A stretch of DNA of 64,000 nucleotides, from positions 184,522 to 248,521 of the forward strand of contig CAWEAZ010000011.1 in NCBI GenBank assembly GCA_963807155.1. The letters are read 5' to 3'. How positions within the stretch are numbered: the stretch's first letter is position 1; every line of letters begins with the position of its first letter. Origin of the DNA: JACCZX01 sp963807155 (lineage in GTDB: Bacteria; Pseudomonadota; Gammaproteobacteria; Burkholderiales; Burkholderiaceae_F). This document shows, piece after piece, positions 39,707 to 47,996 of the stretch. A program made the translations under genes and the position numbers. Below the pieces are notes generated by a model that saw only the letters and a list, made by a program, of their open reading frames with translations, searched no databases and had not been told where the DNA came from.

Positions 39707-40315
39707 ATGAAACTCTACTTCTCACCGGGCGCCTGTTCGCTGTCACCCCACATCGTGCTGCGCGAATCTGGCCTCGCGTTCACGCCGGTCAAGGTCAACC
39801 TGAAGACGCACCAAATCGACGGGGGTGCCGACTTCTATGCGGTCAATCCAAAAGGCTATGTGCCTGTGCTCGAGCTTGACGATGGCTCTCGTCTGACCGA
39901 AGGACCGGCGATCGTGCAGTACGTCGCCGATCAGGCGCCCGCCACAAAACTGGCGCCAGCGAATGGAACGATCGCGCGCTACCAGCTGCAGGAGTGGCTC
40001 AATTTCATTTCAACCGAGGTGCATAAGCAGTATTCGCCGCTGTTCGATCCGAGTACGCCCGACGAAGTCAAGGCCAAGCAGCGCGACAAACTCACCAAGC
40101 GCTATGAATGGATTGCGCAGCAACTCGGCGACAAGGAGTACCTGACAGGGTCGACGTTCACCGTGGCCGACGCCTACCTGTTTACGGTCACGAACTGGGC
40201 AAAGTCCACGGGCATCGATATGGCTCGCTGGCCCGTGTTGCAAAGCTATATGAAACGCGTCGCGGCGCGCCCGCACGTGCAGGAGGCACTGAAAGCCGAA
40301 GGGCTGGTGAAGTAG
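39707..40315 (+). CDS. gstA: glutathione S-transferase, beta class
   Basis: 202 residues. The thioredoxin-like N-terminal domain has the beta-class catalytic Cys10 (YFSPGACSLSPHIVL), and the glutathione-binding segments are KGYVPVLELDDG and LTEGPAIVQYVAD. The C-terminal helical domain contains EYLTGSTFTVADAYLF with the N-capping motif. This matches bacterial GstA along its length. It lies 4 bp before ygiD and 30 bp after doxX, suggesting a detoxification operon controlled by the divergent LysR regulator. Confidence 0.93.
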   Translation: MKLYFSPGACSLSPHIVLRESGLAFTPVKVNLKTHQIDGGADFYAVNPKGYVPVLELDDGSRLTEGPAIVQYVADQAPATKLAPANGTIARYQLQEWLNFISTEVHKQYSPLFDPSTPDEVKAKQRDKLTKRYEWIAQQLGDKEYLTGSTFTVADAYLFTVTNWAKSTGIDMARWPVLQSYMKRVAARPHVQEALKAEGLVK

Positions 40316-40318
40316 TCG

Positions 40319-41157
40319 ATGTTGCCGACGGTCTTCGTCTCGCACGGCTCGCCGATGCACGCGATCGATGCCGGACGCGCCGGCGACGTGTGGACAGAGC
40401 TTGGCCGCACGTTGCCGCGCCCGTCGGCGGTGCTGATTGCATCGGCACACTGGGAAACCGAGCTGCCGATGCTTTCGACCGCGCGGCAACCCGAGACGAT
40501 TCACGACTTCGGTGGATTTCCGCCGGAGCTCTACAAGATCAGCTACCCGGCGCCGGGGGCGCCGGAAGTCGCCGAGCGGGCGATGCGGTTGCTTCAGTCG
40601 AGCGGCTTATCCGCCACCGCCAATGCGTGCCGCGGACTCGACCACGGTGCATGGGTACCGCTGCGCCGCATGTTTGCGAATGCCGACGTGCCGGTGGCGC
40701 AGGTGTCGATCCAACCTTCGCTCGATGCTGCGCATCACTTGCGTGTAGGCACCGCCCTCGCGCCGCTGACTCGTGACGGCGTGCTGGTCATAGGCTCAGG
40801 ACACATCACGCACAACCTGCGCGATTGGATGGCCGGCGTGCGCCAACGAGGTTCGCGGGCGGTGGCCGACGGTGCGGCCGAGCCCTACGTCATCGAGTTT
40901 CGCGAGTGGATCGCTGATGCTTTGCAAGAAAACGATCGCGCACGCCTGGTGCGCTGGCGCGAGCTCGCGCCGCACGCACTGCGCGCGCATCCGACGCCCG
41001 AGCATTTCATGCCGTTGTTTGTCGCATTCGGCGCGGCTTCTGCGCGGATGAGCCGGGCCCGCGCGTCAAGCGTCTAGACGCAGGGGTTGACAGCGGCGTA
41101 CTGGCGATGGACGCGTACGTGTTTTGGCCGCAGGCGCCGGAAGTCAGCAACTCATAA
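40319..41157 (+). CDS. ygiD: 4,5-DOPA dioxygenase extradiol-like protein (frame broken near the end)
   Basis: About 279 codons, LigB-superfamily extradiol dioxygenase. Metal-binding and catalytic His segments are VSHGSPMHAI, SAHWETELP, LDHGAWVPLR and IGSGHITHNL. The annotated-looking stop at 41077 is in the wrong frame. Past a GC repeat near 41043 the correct frame continues DEPGPRVKRLDAGVDS and ends LAMDAYVFWPQAPEVSNS at 41157. Family members cleave catechols such as DOPA. The physiological substrate is unknown. Confidence 0.87.
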
Positions 41158-41230
41158 CGCAGCGACGGCACTTCGAGATCCGGTCTTCGCCGATCTGAAC
41201 GCGGCGACTTGACGCGCTTCGTAGCAGCGG

Positions 41231-42151
41231 TCACAGTTCAGTCAGCGTGTATCCGCGCGCACGCAGCAACTCGACCAGCCCTTGCGGGCCCACCAGATGC
41301 AACGCGCCGACCGCGAACACGTACGGCTTGCCGTCGGCCATCATCGTCTCGATTTTGCGCACCATCTGCGGATGGCGGCCTAGCAATATCGTGTCGACGG
41401 TAAAGCGCGAGCCTACCGACGACTGTGCGCGCATCTCAACGAGCAGGCGCTCGAGCGAGCCTCGATCCGCCGTTTCCCATGCCTGCACGATTCGATTCAA
41501 CTCGCGACGTGCGGCACGCGATTCAACCGCCTTGATTGCCTCTTCCAGAAACGAGATCTGTGTTGCCCACGGCGCCTTTTCATAGAGCTCGAACTGCTGC
41601 TCGATACCTTCGAATTCAAGAATGGGCTTGCTGTCGGTTTTTGCCACGCGCAGCAAGTAAGCCTCAACCGACAGCCCCGGTACATATCCGGCCTGCGCGG
41701 CCTCAAACAGTGCCAGCACGTTGGCGAGCATCCACGGCTTCATCCGCATCATCGGCGCTGGATCGAGCTGATTACGTGCCAACAGAGATTCGACGCGCTG
41801 TCGCAGCTCGGGAGTCAATCGAGTCTCAAGACCAGGAGTTCCCGCCGGATACTGCGCATATTTCTGTGTGGCCGCGATCGCGCGTGAGCTGTCGGAAACA
41901 TCAGCCTCCAACACGATCGCCTCGGCGCGCTTTAAGGGAGCCAGCCGCGACGCCGGTAACGGATAAAACTCGGGGCGGCCGACGTGAATCGTGCCCAACA
42001 GCCAGGCAATTTGCTTGCCTTTGCGCACCTCCCACAGGAACCCGCGCCGGTCACTGTCTTGCGCATGGCTGTCGCCAACCCACAGCGACGGCAGTAGCGC
42101 ACAGCACACAAAGGCCAAGGTCAATCGGCCGATAAGTGATGAATGAGACAT
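41231..42151 (-). CDS. TraB/GumN family protein
   Basis: 306 residues. It has an N-terminal signal peptide (LTLAFVCCALLPSLWVGDSHAQ). The TraB/GumN signature is FLWEVRKGKQIAWLLGTIHV near residue 40, and the C-terminal motif is KPYVFAVGALHLVGPQGLVE. Eukaryotic and bacterial members are proposed metalloproteases or related hydrolases, with the role uncertain in most bacteria. Single gene, convergent with ygiD and divergent from the barrel gene at 42231. Confidence 0.87.
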   Translation of the reverse strand: MSHSSLIGRLTLAFVCCALLPSLWVGDSHAQDSDRRGFLWEVRKGKQIAWLLGTIHVGRPEFYPLPASRLAPLKRAEAIVLEADVSDSSRAIAATQKYAQYPAGTPGLETRLTPELRQRVESLLARNQLDPAPMMRMKPWMLANVLALFEAAQAGYVPGLSVEAYLLRVAKTDSKPILEFEGIEQQFELYEKAPWATQISFLEEAIKAVESRAARRELNRIVQAWETADRGSLERLLVEMRAQSSVGSRFTVDTILLGRHPQMVRKIETMMADGKPYVFAVGALHLVGPQGLVELLRARGYTLTEL

Positions 42152-42230
42152 GACGTAAACATTGTACGGTTGCCGTTGCTCGCAGCCGGAGGTCTGATTA
42201 GACTGCGCCGAACTCTAGATAGGAGCGGGT

Positions 42231-42861
42231 ATGCGCAACTTGTTGGTCGGAGCGTTATTGACATGTGCGGCAGCATCGGCGGCGGCGCAACCACTACCGT
42301 CACCACCGGGGTACTTCGGCGCCGGCCTTGGTGTTTCCCGCTATCACGATTTCTGCGCCGTTGGCGGCGGTAGTTGCGACGAGGATGGGACAGCATGGAG
42401 GGTGCACGCCGGCTACATGTTTCGACCCTGGATCGGTGTAGAAGGTGCGTTCATTCATTTCGGTGAGGCTCACCAGCCGGGATTTCTGTTGAATCCGCCA
42501 GCCGGCACGACGCCGTTGCCCAGTGCCTCGGACGGGCGCACCTACTCAATGGGTCTATCGATGCTGTTGCGCGCACCGCTTGGGCCGGTAGGGTTGCACG
42601 CAAAAGTGGGCTACGCGGCGGTCACGTCGAAGTTCGTCGGCAACGCAGCCGTACAGAACAACACGACGGGCGCCGTGACCTACTTCAACTCCGAAGCGCG
42701 TGAAACCAAGGGTCGATTCATCTACGGCCTGGGTGGCACCTACGACTTTGCGGGCCCAGTGGCAAGTGCGCTTTGATTGGGATCGCACCGAAGGTAAGGA
42801 CAACATCAATCCAAAGTACGACGTCGAGGCGTACACACTCGGCTTTGGCTATCGCTTCTAG
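42231..42861 (+). CDS. small outer-membrane beta-barrel protein (frame broken near the end)
   Basis: About 210 codons. The signal peptide is MRNLLVGALLTCAAASAAAQ. Alternating hydrophobic strands and a C-terminal aromatic residue follow, as in OmpA/OmpW-like eight-stranded barrels: VHAGYMFRPWIGVEGAFIHF, then in the corrected frame YTLGFGYRF at the very end. One extra C in a CCC run near 42756 creates the false stop at 42776. A strong terminator follows. Confidence 0.82.
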
Positions 42862-42879
42862 CCGGGGACGCTTTGCCCG

Positions 42880-42907
42880 AACGGCCCTGCCTATGCAGGG
42901 CCGTTTT
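42880..42907 (+). terminator. terminator after the barrel gene
   Basis: Eleven-bp stem AACGGCCCTGC/GCAGGGCCGTT with a 4-nt loop, followed by TTTTGCTTT. Confidence 0.88.
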
Positions 42908-42937
42908 GCTTTCAGTCCTTCGCCATAATGTCCTCAC

Positions 42938-44021
42938 ATGAACGTTGGCACGACCCCCTATCGTTCGATCTGGCCGATCGGTGACGATGCTGTCGGCATC
43001 GTCGACCAAACGCGTTTGCCGCACGCGTTCGCGACGCGCACCGTAACCTCGTAGTGAAGACATGATTGCCGCGATCCAGACGATGGCAGTTCGCGGCGCG
43101 CCGCTGATTGGCGTGGCCGCTGCCTACGGACTGGCGCTGGCGATGCGAGACGAAGCAAGCGACGCACATCTTGCCGTCGCTCACCAGCGCCTCAGTGCAG
43201 CGCGCCCAACGGCAGTCAACCTACGCTGGGCACTTGATCGCATGCAAGCGGCGCTATCGCCGCTGCCGGTCGCGCAACGAAGCCGCGCTGCGTGGCTGGA
43301 AGCTGGGCGCATCGCAGACGAGGACGTGGCGTTGAATCAATCGATCGGACACCATGCGGCTCGCCTGCTCCAAACAATGCACGCAGGCTTGAAGCGACCT
43401 TTGCAGGTCATGACCCATTGCAACACCGGCTGGCTCGCGACGGTCGACTTCGGCACTGCACTTTCCGGCATCTATCAAGCACACGATGCAGGAGTTCCTC
43501 TGCATGTATGGGTTGGTGAAACACGCCCTCGAAATCAAGGCCTGTTGACCGCATGGGAGCTGGCGGCGCACGGCGTACCGCATACGCTGACGGTTGACAG
43601 TGCAGGCGGTCATCTGATGCAACGAGGTGACGTCGACCTGGTGCTCGTCGGGGCGGACCGCGTCAGCTCGCGGGGAGACGTTGCGAACAAGATCGGCACC
43701 TACTTGAAAGCGCTCGCGGCGCGCGACAATAACCTGCCGTTTTATGCGGCAGTTCCATCGCCGACGATCGATTGGTCGCTGCATGACGCATCCAGCGTGC
43801 TGATCGAGGAGCGCGCTGGCGACGAGGTAGGTCGGTTGACGGGAATCGGCGCCGATGGCGAAGTTGCCAGCGTACGCATCGTCGATCAAAACACCGCCGT
43901 GGCCAATCCTGCGTTTGACGTTACGCCGGCGCGACTGATCACCGGCATCATTACCGAGCGTGGCATCGCGGCGCCCGCCGATCTGGCAACGCTTTTCCCG
44001 GAGCATCGACGCGCGGCATGA
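42938..44021 (+). CDS. mtnA: 5-methylthioribose-1-phosphate isomerase (frame broken once)
   Basis: About 360 codons. The N-terminus (MNVGTTPYRSIWPIGDDAVG) is in one frame up to about 43045, the rest in the next, joined by dropping one base to give RSEDMIAAIQ. Family signatures are TMAVRGAPLIGVAAAYGLAL, the catalytic Cys in THCNTGWLATVDFG, the catalytic Asp in VGADRVSSRGDVANKIGTY, and AAVPSPTIDW. It isomerises methylthioribose-1-phosphate to the ribulose form in methionine salvage. No other salvage gene is adjacent. The eIF2B-like relatives are excluded by the Cys/Asp pair. Confidence 0.9.
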
Positions 44022-44203
44022 TTTCTGCCGGAAGACTGGATGCACGAAGAAGAGCATCGAGTCGCGCTCAGCGGTGATTGTTGCCAAGAGCATCCGACTG
44101 GCGTCCGTCCGTCGGACGCTACGCCGTCTGGCACCGCCTATTCTGGGTATGTTCAGCCCACTACGGCCCGACAGAATGCCGAGTCCACTCGCCTCCGTGA
44201 CGC

Positions 44204-44908
44204 ATGACCCCGCAAAGCTCGCCCTATCCATCGTCCGGCGAAAGCGTCGGCCGCTTCCGCGGTTCGGTTCGCGCCACACTTTGGCCCACGTGTTCGCTGA
44301 TAGGCACTCAGCGCTGGTTCGACGAGTTGTATCTTTGGACCGAAGGTGGGAGCGCTTCGACAACCGAGCGTGCCGGAATTCAAATTCACGCGTTGCGTAA
44401 CGCTTTCGATTGGCTTGCTTACGACCTCGTCGATCGTATTGGAGTCACGGTCTCGTTCGGCACAGTCGAGCGCTCGCTCGATCCACTGACCGAGCTGTTC
44501 GAAAAGAATCTGTTGCTCGCGCATCGAATGTTCGTGATGTTGCGCGGCGCGCCACAGCGTTTGCGGTCGCGCTATCGGTTGCGCGCATTTGCCGACATGC
44601 TGCGTGGATGGCAGTTTCCGGTCGGCTACCGGATTTCCGCGCCTCGCGTCAGCATGGAGCTTTCCGGCATCGACCTGGTGCAACCGATCTTCGCCAAGGT
44701 GCTGGCAACGACGTCTAATCGCGCCGACGCCTGGAACGATCTCGCACTCGAGGTTCGTGCACTTTCGCTCGACACAAAGAGCACGATCGTAGGTGCACTA
44801 GAGACGCGCCAGCAACAGCAATCGGCCAGCCGCGTCGGCTTCGAGCTCGGTCAAGGACGCGCGATTCGAATGCCCTATCCACCGCCTACGCTACCCACGC
44901 GAAGTTAG
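44204..44908 (+). CDS. degenerate EAL-like protein A of a tandem pair
   Basis: 234 residues, unrecognised at first sight. The C-terminal part follows the EAL-domain pattern: a beta strand plus helix (RAFADMLRGWQFPVGYRI), a strand like the usual LKID segment (MELSGIDLVQPIFAKVL), then GALETRQQQQSASRVGFELG followed by QGRAIRMPYPPP in place of the EGVET...QGY..P end. The EAL signature, the metal-binding Asn/Glu and the DD motif are all absent (EAL position occupied by QRWFDELYLW), so no phosphodiesterase activity is expected. A paralogue follows after 77 bp. It may be a c-di-GMP-blind protein-binding domain, as in YdiV. This is an inference. Confidence 0.55.
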   Translation: MTPQSSPYPSSGESVGRFRGSVRATLWPTCSLIGTQRWFDELYLWTEGGSASTTERAGIQIHALRNAFDWLAYDLVDRIGVTVSFGTVERSLDPLTELFEKNLLLAHRMFVMLRGAPQRLRSRYRLRAFADMLRGWQFPVGYRISAPRVSMELSGIDLVQPIFAKVLATTSNRADAWNDLALEVRALSLDTKSTIVGALETRQQQQSASRVGFELGQGRAIRMPYPPPTLPTRS

Positions 44909-44985
44909 TACTCCGTAGTTCGGGTATTTAGCAGAGAATCGGCCACCCGCTGCATTTTGCAAAGCGGTGGCACCATCTGTTATTA

Positions 44986-45720
44986 ATGGCGAGCAAGACC
45001 TTCTACTCCGAGCAGCTTGGCAGTCACCAAGTCGAACTCGATCCCACTGTTGATTCGCTGAGTCGGTTCGGCTCTCGCGTGCGCGCCCTCGTGTGGCCAA
45101 CGCGCACCTTGGTGGGATCACAGCGCTGGTTCGACGAGCTGTATGTCTGGACCGCTGACTTCGAGCCCGATCGTTCGCTGCGCTCGCAAATTCAGCTGGC
45201 CGCAATGGAACACGCGTTTTCGATGCTGGAGCACGAAAGGGTCGAGCGCGTCGCGGTCACGGTGTCATTCGGTTCGGTCGAGCGATCACTGGAAGCGTTC
45301 GCCAACGTTTTGGAGGCGCATCGATACACCGCGCATCGACTTTCCGTTTTGCTGCGGGGTGCGATGGAGCGTTTGCGCTGGCCGTATCGCGTACGCGAGT
45401 TCATCGATCTGCTGCGCTCGTATCAGATCGCCGTCGGTTATCGATTCGCCGAACCGCGTCCTAGCATGGAAATGTCGGCAATCGATTTCGTAGCGCCCGA
45501 TTTCGCGAAGATGCTGGCGCCGATCAGCTCTCGTGAAGAGACTTGGCAGGAGATGTCTCGCGAAGTCAATGCGCTGGGGCTGACGCGCGAGACATTCGTG
45601 CTCGCCGGCATTGAGCGCGAAGAACAATTAAATCTGGCGCGTAATACCGGCTTCGTTTTGGGGCAAGGACGCGCGCTGAAGAAGCCCTATTTCCCACCGC
45701 GCGTGCTGAGGCCTCGTTAG
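44986..45720 (+). CDS. degenerate EAL-like protein B of a tandem pair
   Basis: 244 residues, clearly homologous to the gene just upstream. Shared landmarks include GSQRWFDELYVWT, VAVTVSFGSVERSLEAF, MEMSAIDFVAPDFAKML and AGIEREEQLNLARNTGFVLG followed by QGRALKKPYFPP. The last block is the best match to an EAL-domain C-terminus, yet catalytic residues are missing here too. The N-terminal 30 residues differ from protein A. The pair arose by tandem duplication and both frames are intact, which implies continuing selection. It could bind a regulator instead of nucleotide. The identity of the target is unknown. Confidence 0.55.
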   Translation: MASKTFYSEQLGSHQVELDPTVDSLSRFGSRVRALVWPTRTLVGSQRWFDELYVWTADFEPDRSLRSQIQLAAMEHAFSMLEHERVERVAVTVSFGSVERSLEAFANVLEAHRYTAHRLSVLLRGAMERLRWPYRVREFIDLLRSYQIAVGYRFAEPRPSMEMSAIDFVAPDFAKMLAPISSREETWQEMSREVNALGLTRETFVLAGIEREEQLNLARNTGFVLGQGRALKKPYFPPRVLRPR

Positions 45721-45728
45721 GCAGTGCG

Positions 45729-46409
45729 TTACCAGCGCAGCCTGGCAATGTCGCTGTTGCTGTCTGAGCTTCGCACTGCATCGAGCACGATGCGCATCTT
45801 CAGGAAAAAGCCCTTGGCGCTATACGCGGTGCTGGAGAGGTCCGGATCGTTGAATCCAAGCGGGTTGTAGCGCGCAGCGATCCATACGTTGTGCAGCAAC
45901 CGCACACCGATTGAAGCGCCGGCACTGTAATCGACAGCGTCGGCATCCCACGAATGGCGTGCACCGATGTGCGAGGCGACTTTCCAGCCCGATGCAAACT
46001 CGTGCTGAATCTCCAGCGACAACAGATCCGTGTAACTGCTGCCACCAATGGCGTCGTTGCGCTCGATCAGCCTGCCGCCGTACTGCACGCTGAATTGCGG
46101 GCCTTCATCGGGCGCGTACATGGCGTTGAGCGTGTTGATCCATCGGCGCTCGCGCGCGTCGCCGGTCAGATCGGCGCTAGTCAGGGTGACCGCTTCGAGC
46201 CGGTCAAATCCTGCCGAGCGCGCGGTCGACGGCAGAAACGCGTAGCTAAGACGACCGTCGAAGCGCTGATTGCACGCCTGAAACGCCGCCTGCAGTGGCT
46301 CATGCGCGGGCGGCGCTAGGATCGGCCTGGCCGCCACCGGGCCTGCATGCGCGTACAGCGGCACGGCGCCGAGCAGCCCTGCACACAACATCACTACAGT
46401 TCGCCACAT
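45729..46409 (-). CDS. putative outer-membrane beta-barrel protein
   Basis: About 226 residues from the ATG at 46409, which opens the signal peptide MWRTVVMLCAGLLGAVPLYA. A conserved Cys follows in AFQACNQRFDGRLSYAFLPS. The rest alternates barrel-like strands and ends ARYNPLGFNDPDLSSTAYSA ... FFLKMRIVLDA. The closing segment resembles the C-terminal barrel end of much larger betaproteobacterial surface proteins, so this may be a stand-alone or remnant barrel. The frame is open upstream to 46742, but without a signal or coding character. Confidence 0.65.
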   Translation of the reverse strand: MWRTVVMLCAGLLGAVPLYAHAGPVAARPILAPPAHEPLQAAFQACNQRFDGRLSYAFLPSTARSAGFDRLEAVTLTSADLTGDARERRWINTLNAMYAPDEGPQFSVQYGGRLIERNDAIGGSSYTDLLSLEIQHEFASGWKVASHIGARHSWDADAVDYSAGASIGVRLLHNVWIAARYNPLGFNDPDLSSTAYSAKGFFLKMRIVLDAVRSSDSNSDIARLRW

Positions 46410-46728
46410 CGATCTGCCTCTGCAAGTGAATGGCGCCGTGTTCACGTCGACGCGCGTATACATTTTTCCGTCGTAACGCTGGCACGTATTACTTGTTAAG
46501 AAGCGCATTTCCGTGGCGATTCGAAGAACTTCGTCGCGCAACGATGTCAGCGTTTCGCCTCTGATGACGTACGAATTTCTCCTACATTCACCGCTCGTCG
46601 GGGCACGCATCTGCAATTTGTACCTGCAGCGATGAAGTGACCTACGTCTGACAGGCATTTCGCCAGTTTTGAGTAGCGCCTTCTGGCTACATTGCGCCGG
46701 TCCAAGACGACACTTAAGGGAATCGGCA
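46410..46728. other. 319-bp divergent intergenic region upstream of the pilus cluster
   Basis: It must hold the promoters of the leftward barrel gene and the rightward Csu-like cluster. I see no strong sigma-70 match, terminator, or coding frame. Confidence 0.5.
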
Positions 46729-47258
46729 ATGACCAAATTCAATCGTGTGTTCGCAGCGGCCGTGTTACTCGCGGGTGTTCCGCTCGGCGCGTTGGCGCAA
46801 ATGAGTCAGAACGTGCAGGTTTCAGTTCAGGTTAATGGAAATTGCACCGTCACCGCTCCGTCAAACGCCACGTTTGCCCCACAAACACCGCTGGCGCCGA
46901 CGACTATCCTCGCCGACAGGCCAAGTGACGCTGCGCTGCAACGCAGGCGCAGCGCCCGTGCTCGCGGTCAATGACGGCGGCAACTTCAGTGGCACGCGCC
47001 GGATGATCGAAGCGGCACACGATTTCGTCGCGTACTCGATCAAACAGCCGACGATCAGCGGCGCCGACTACACCGCCTGCCCCGCGCTCGGCGCGGGGAC
47101 TGCGTGGACTTCTGCGAGCACGCTGAATGCCAGCCGCAGCTTTCGCTTGCATCAGGTGGGAACCGTACCGTGACATGTCTGCTTCGAAACCACGGTTGAC
47201 GAAAATACGCCGGTCGCGACTGTATACCGATACGGTCGCGGTGTCGGTAACGTTCTAA
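46729..47258 (+). pseudogene. Csu-type major pilin, spore coat protein U domain (frameshifted)
   Basis: The start MTKFNRVFAAAVLLAGVPLG is a signal peptide. Then comes VQVSVQVNGNCTVTAPSNAT with the first Cys, in another frame GQVTLRCNAGAAPVLAVNDG, and finally TDTVAVSVTF before the stop at 47258. This is the SCPU domain of archaic (sigma-class) chaperone-usher pilins such as CsuA/B. At least two changes of frame are needed; the first is one extra base near 46910. It is the first gene of a four-gene pilus cluster. Confidence 0.8.
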
Positions 47259-47270
47259 CCGCACGGCGCA

Positions 47271-47992
47271 ATGAGCGCGCGGGGCGCTCTGCGCGGATGC
47301 GCTGGCACTTGTCCTACTTGCCGCCGCGTCACAGGCGTCGGCGGCAAGTTTCGGACTCGCGCCTCTCGGCCTGACGATCGCGGCCCGTGAGCAATCCGGC
47401 TCGGTAGTCGTCACGAATACCGGCACCGATGAGATCGTGATTCAGGTGCGTCCGTATGCGTGGACGCAAAACGGCCAGGAGTCGCGCAGCGAAACGCGCG
47501 AACTGATCGTCAATCCCCCGATCTTCAAGCTTGCCAGCGGGCGAGCAGCAGCTCGTCCGCATCGCAGTCGCGAGTGCGTTCCACCGAAAGAGGTCGAGCG
47601 AGCCTACCGGCTGGTGTTCGGCGAGGTGCCAGTTGGCTGCGAGTCGACGGGCGGGGGTTTTCGCATCCGCGTTGCGATGGACATCCCGCTGTACATCGAG
47701 CCGGTCACGCCCGCATCGGCGCAGGTCACCTGGCATATCGAGACAACCGCCACCGGCAGCCGGCTTATTGCCGTCAACACCGGCGGCCGCCACTTTCGAC
47801 TGCGTGAGGTTCGGGTGCAGCAAGGTACTGAAGTCATTCATACGCTCCCGCGAATCGTCGTTCTCGCGAAGTCCACGCTTGCAATCGAGCTGCCGGAGGC
47901 GGCGAAGGATCTCGCAGCTGCTCCGTTTGATCGGACAGGACGATGCGGATCAGCCCGTCTCGATCGACATCCCGGCCAAGCGCGCGCAGTAG
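47271..47992 (+). pseudogene. Csu-type periplasmic pilus chaperone (frameshifted)
   Basis: A hydrophobic leader (DALALVLLAAASQASA, in the corrected frame) is followed by FGLAPLGLTIAAREQSGSVV and IQVRPYAWTQNGQESRSETR. The chaperone core is ERAYRLVFGEVP, and the end is QDDADQPVSIDIPAKRAQ at 47992. Two immunoglobulin-like domains are expected; such chaperones complete pilin folds by donor-strand complementation. Three or more frame changes occur. It lies 12 bp after the pilin gene. Confidence 0.8.
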
Positions 47993-47996
47993 CGCG

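Noticed and set aside
42938..44021. eIF2B-like or ribose-1,5-bisphosphate isomerase identity for the mtnA gene
   Set aside because: The catalytic Cys and Asp and their surrounding motifs are those of methylthioribose-1-phosphate isomerase.
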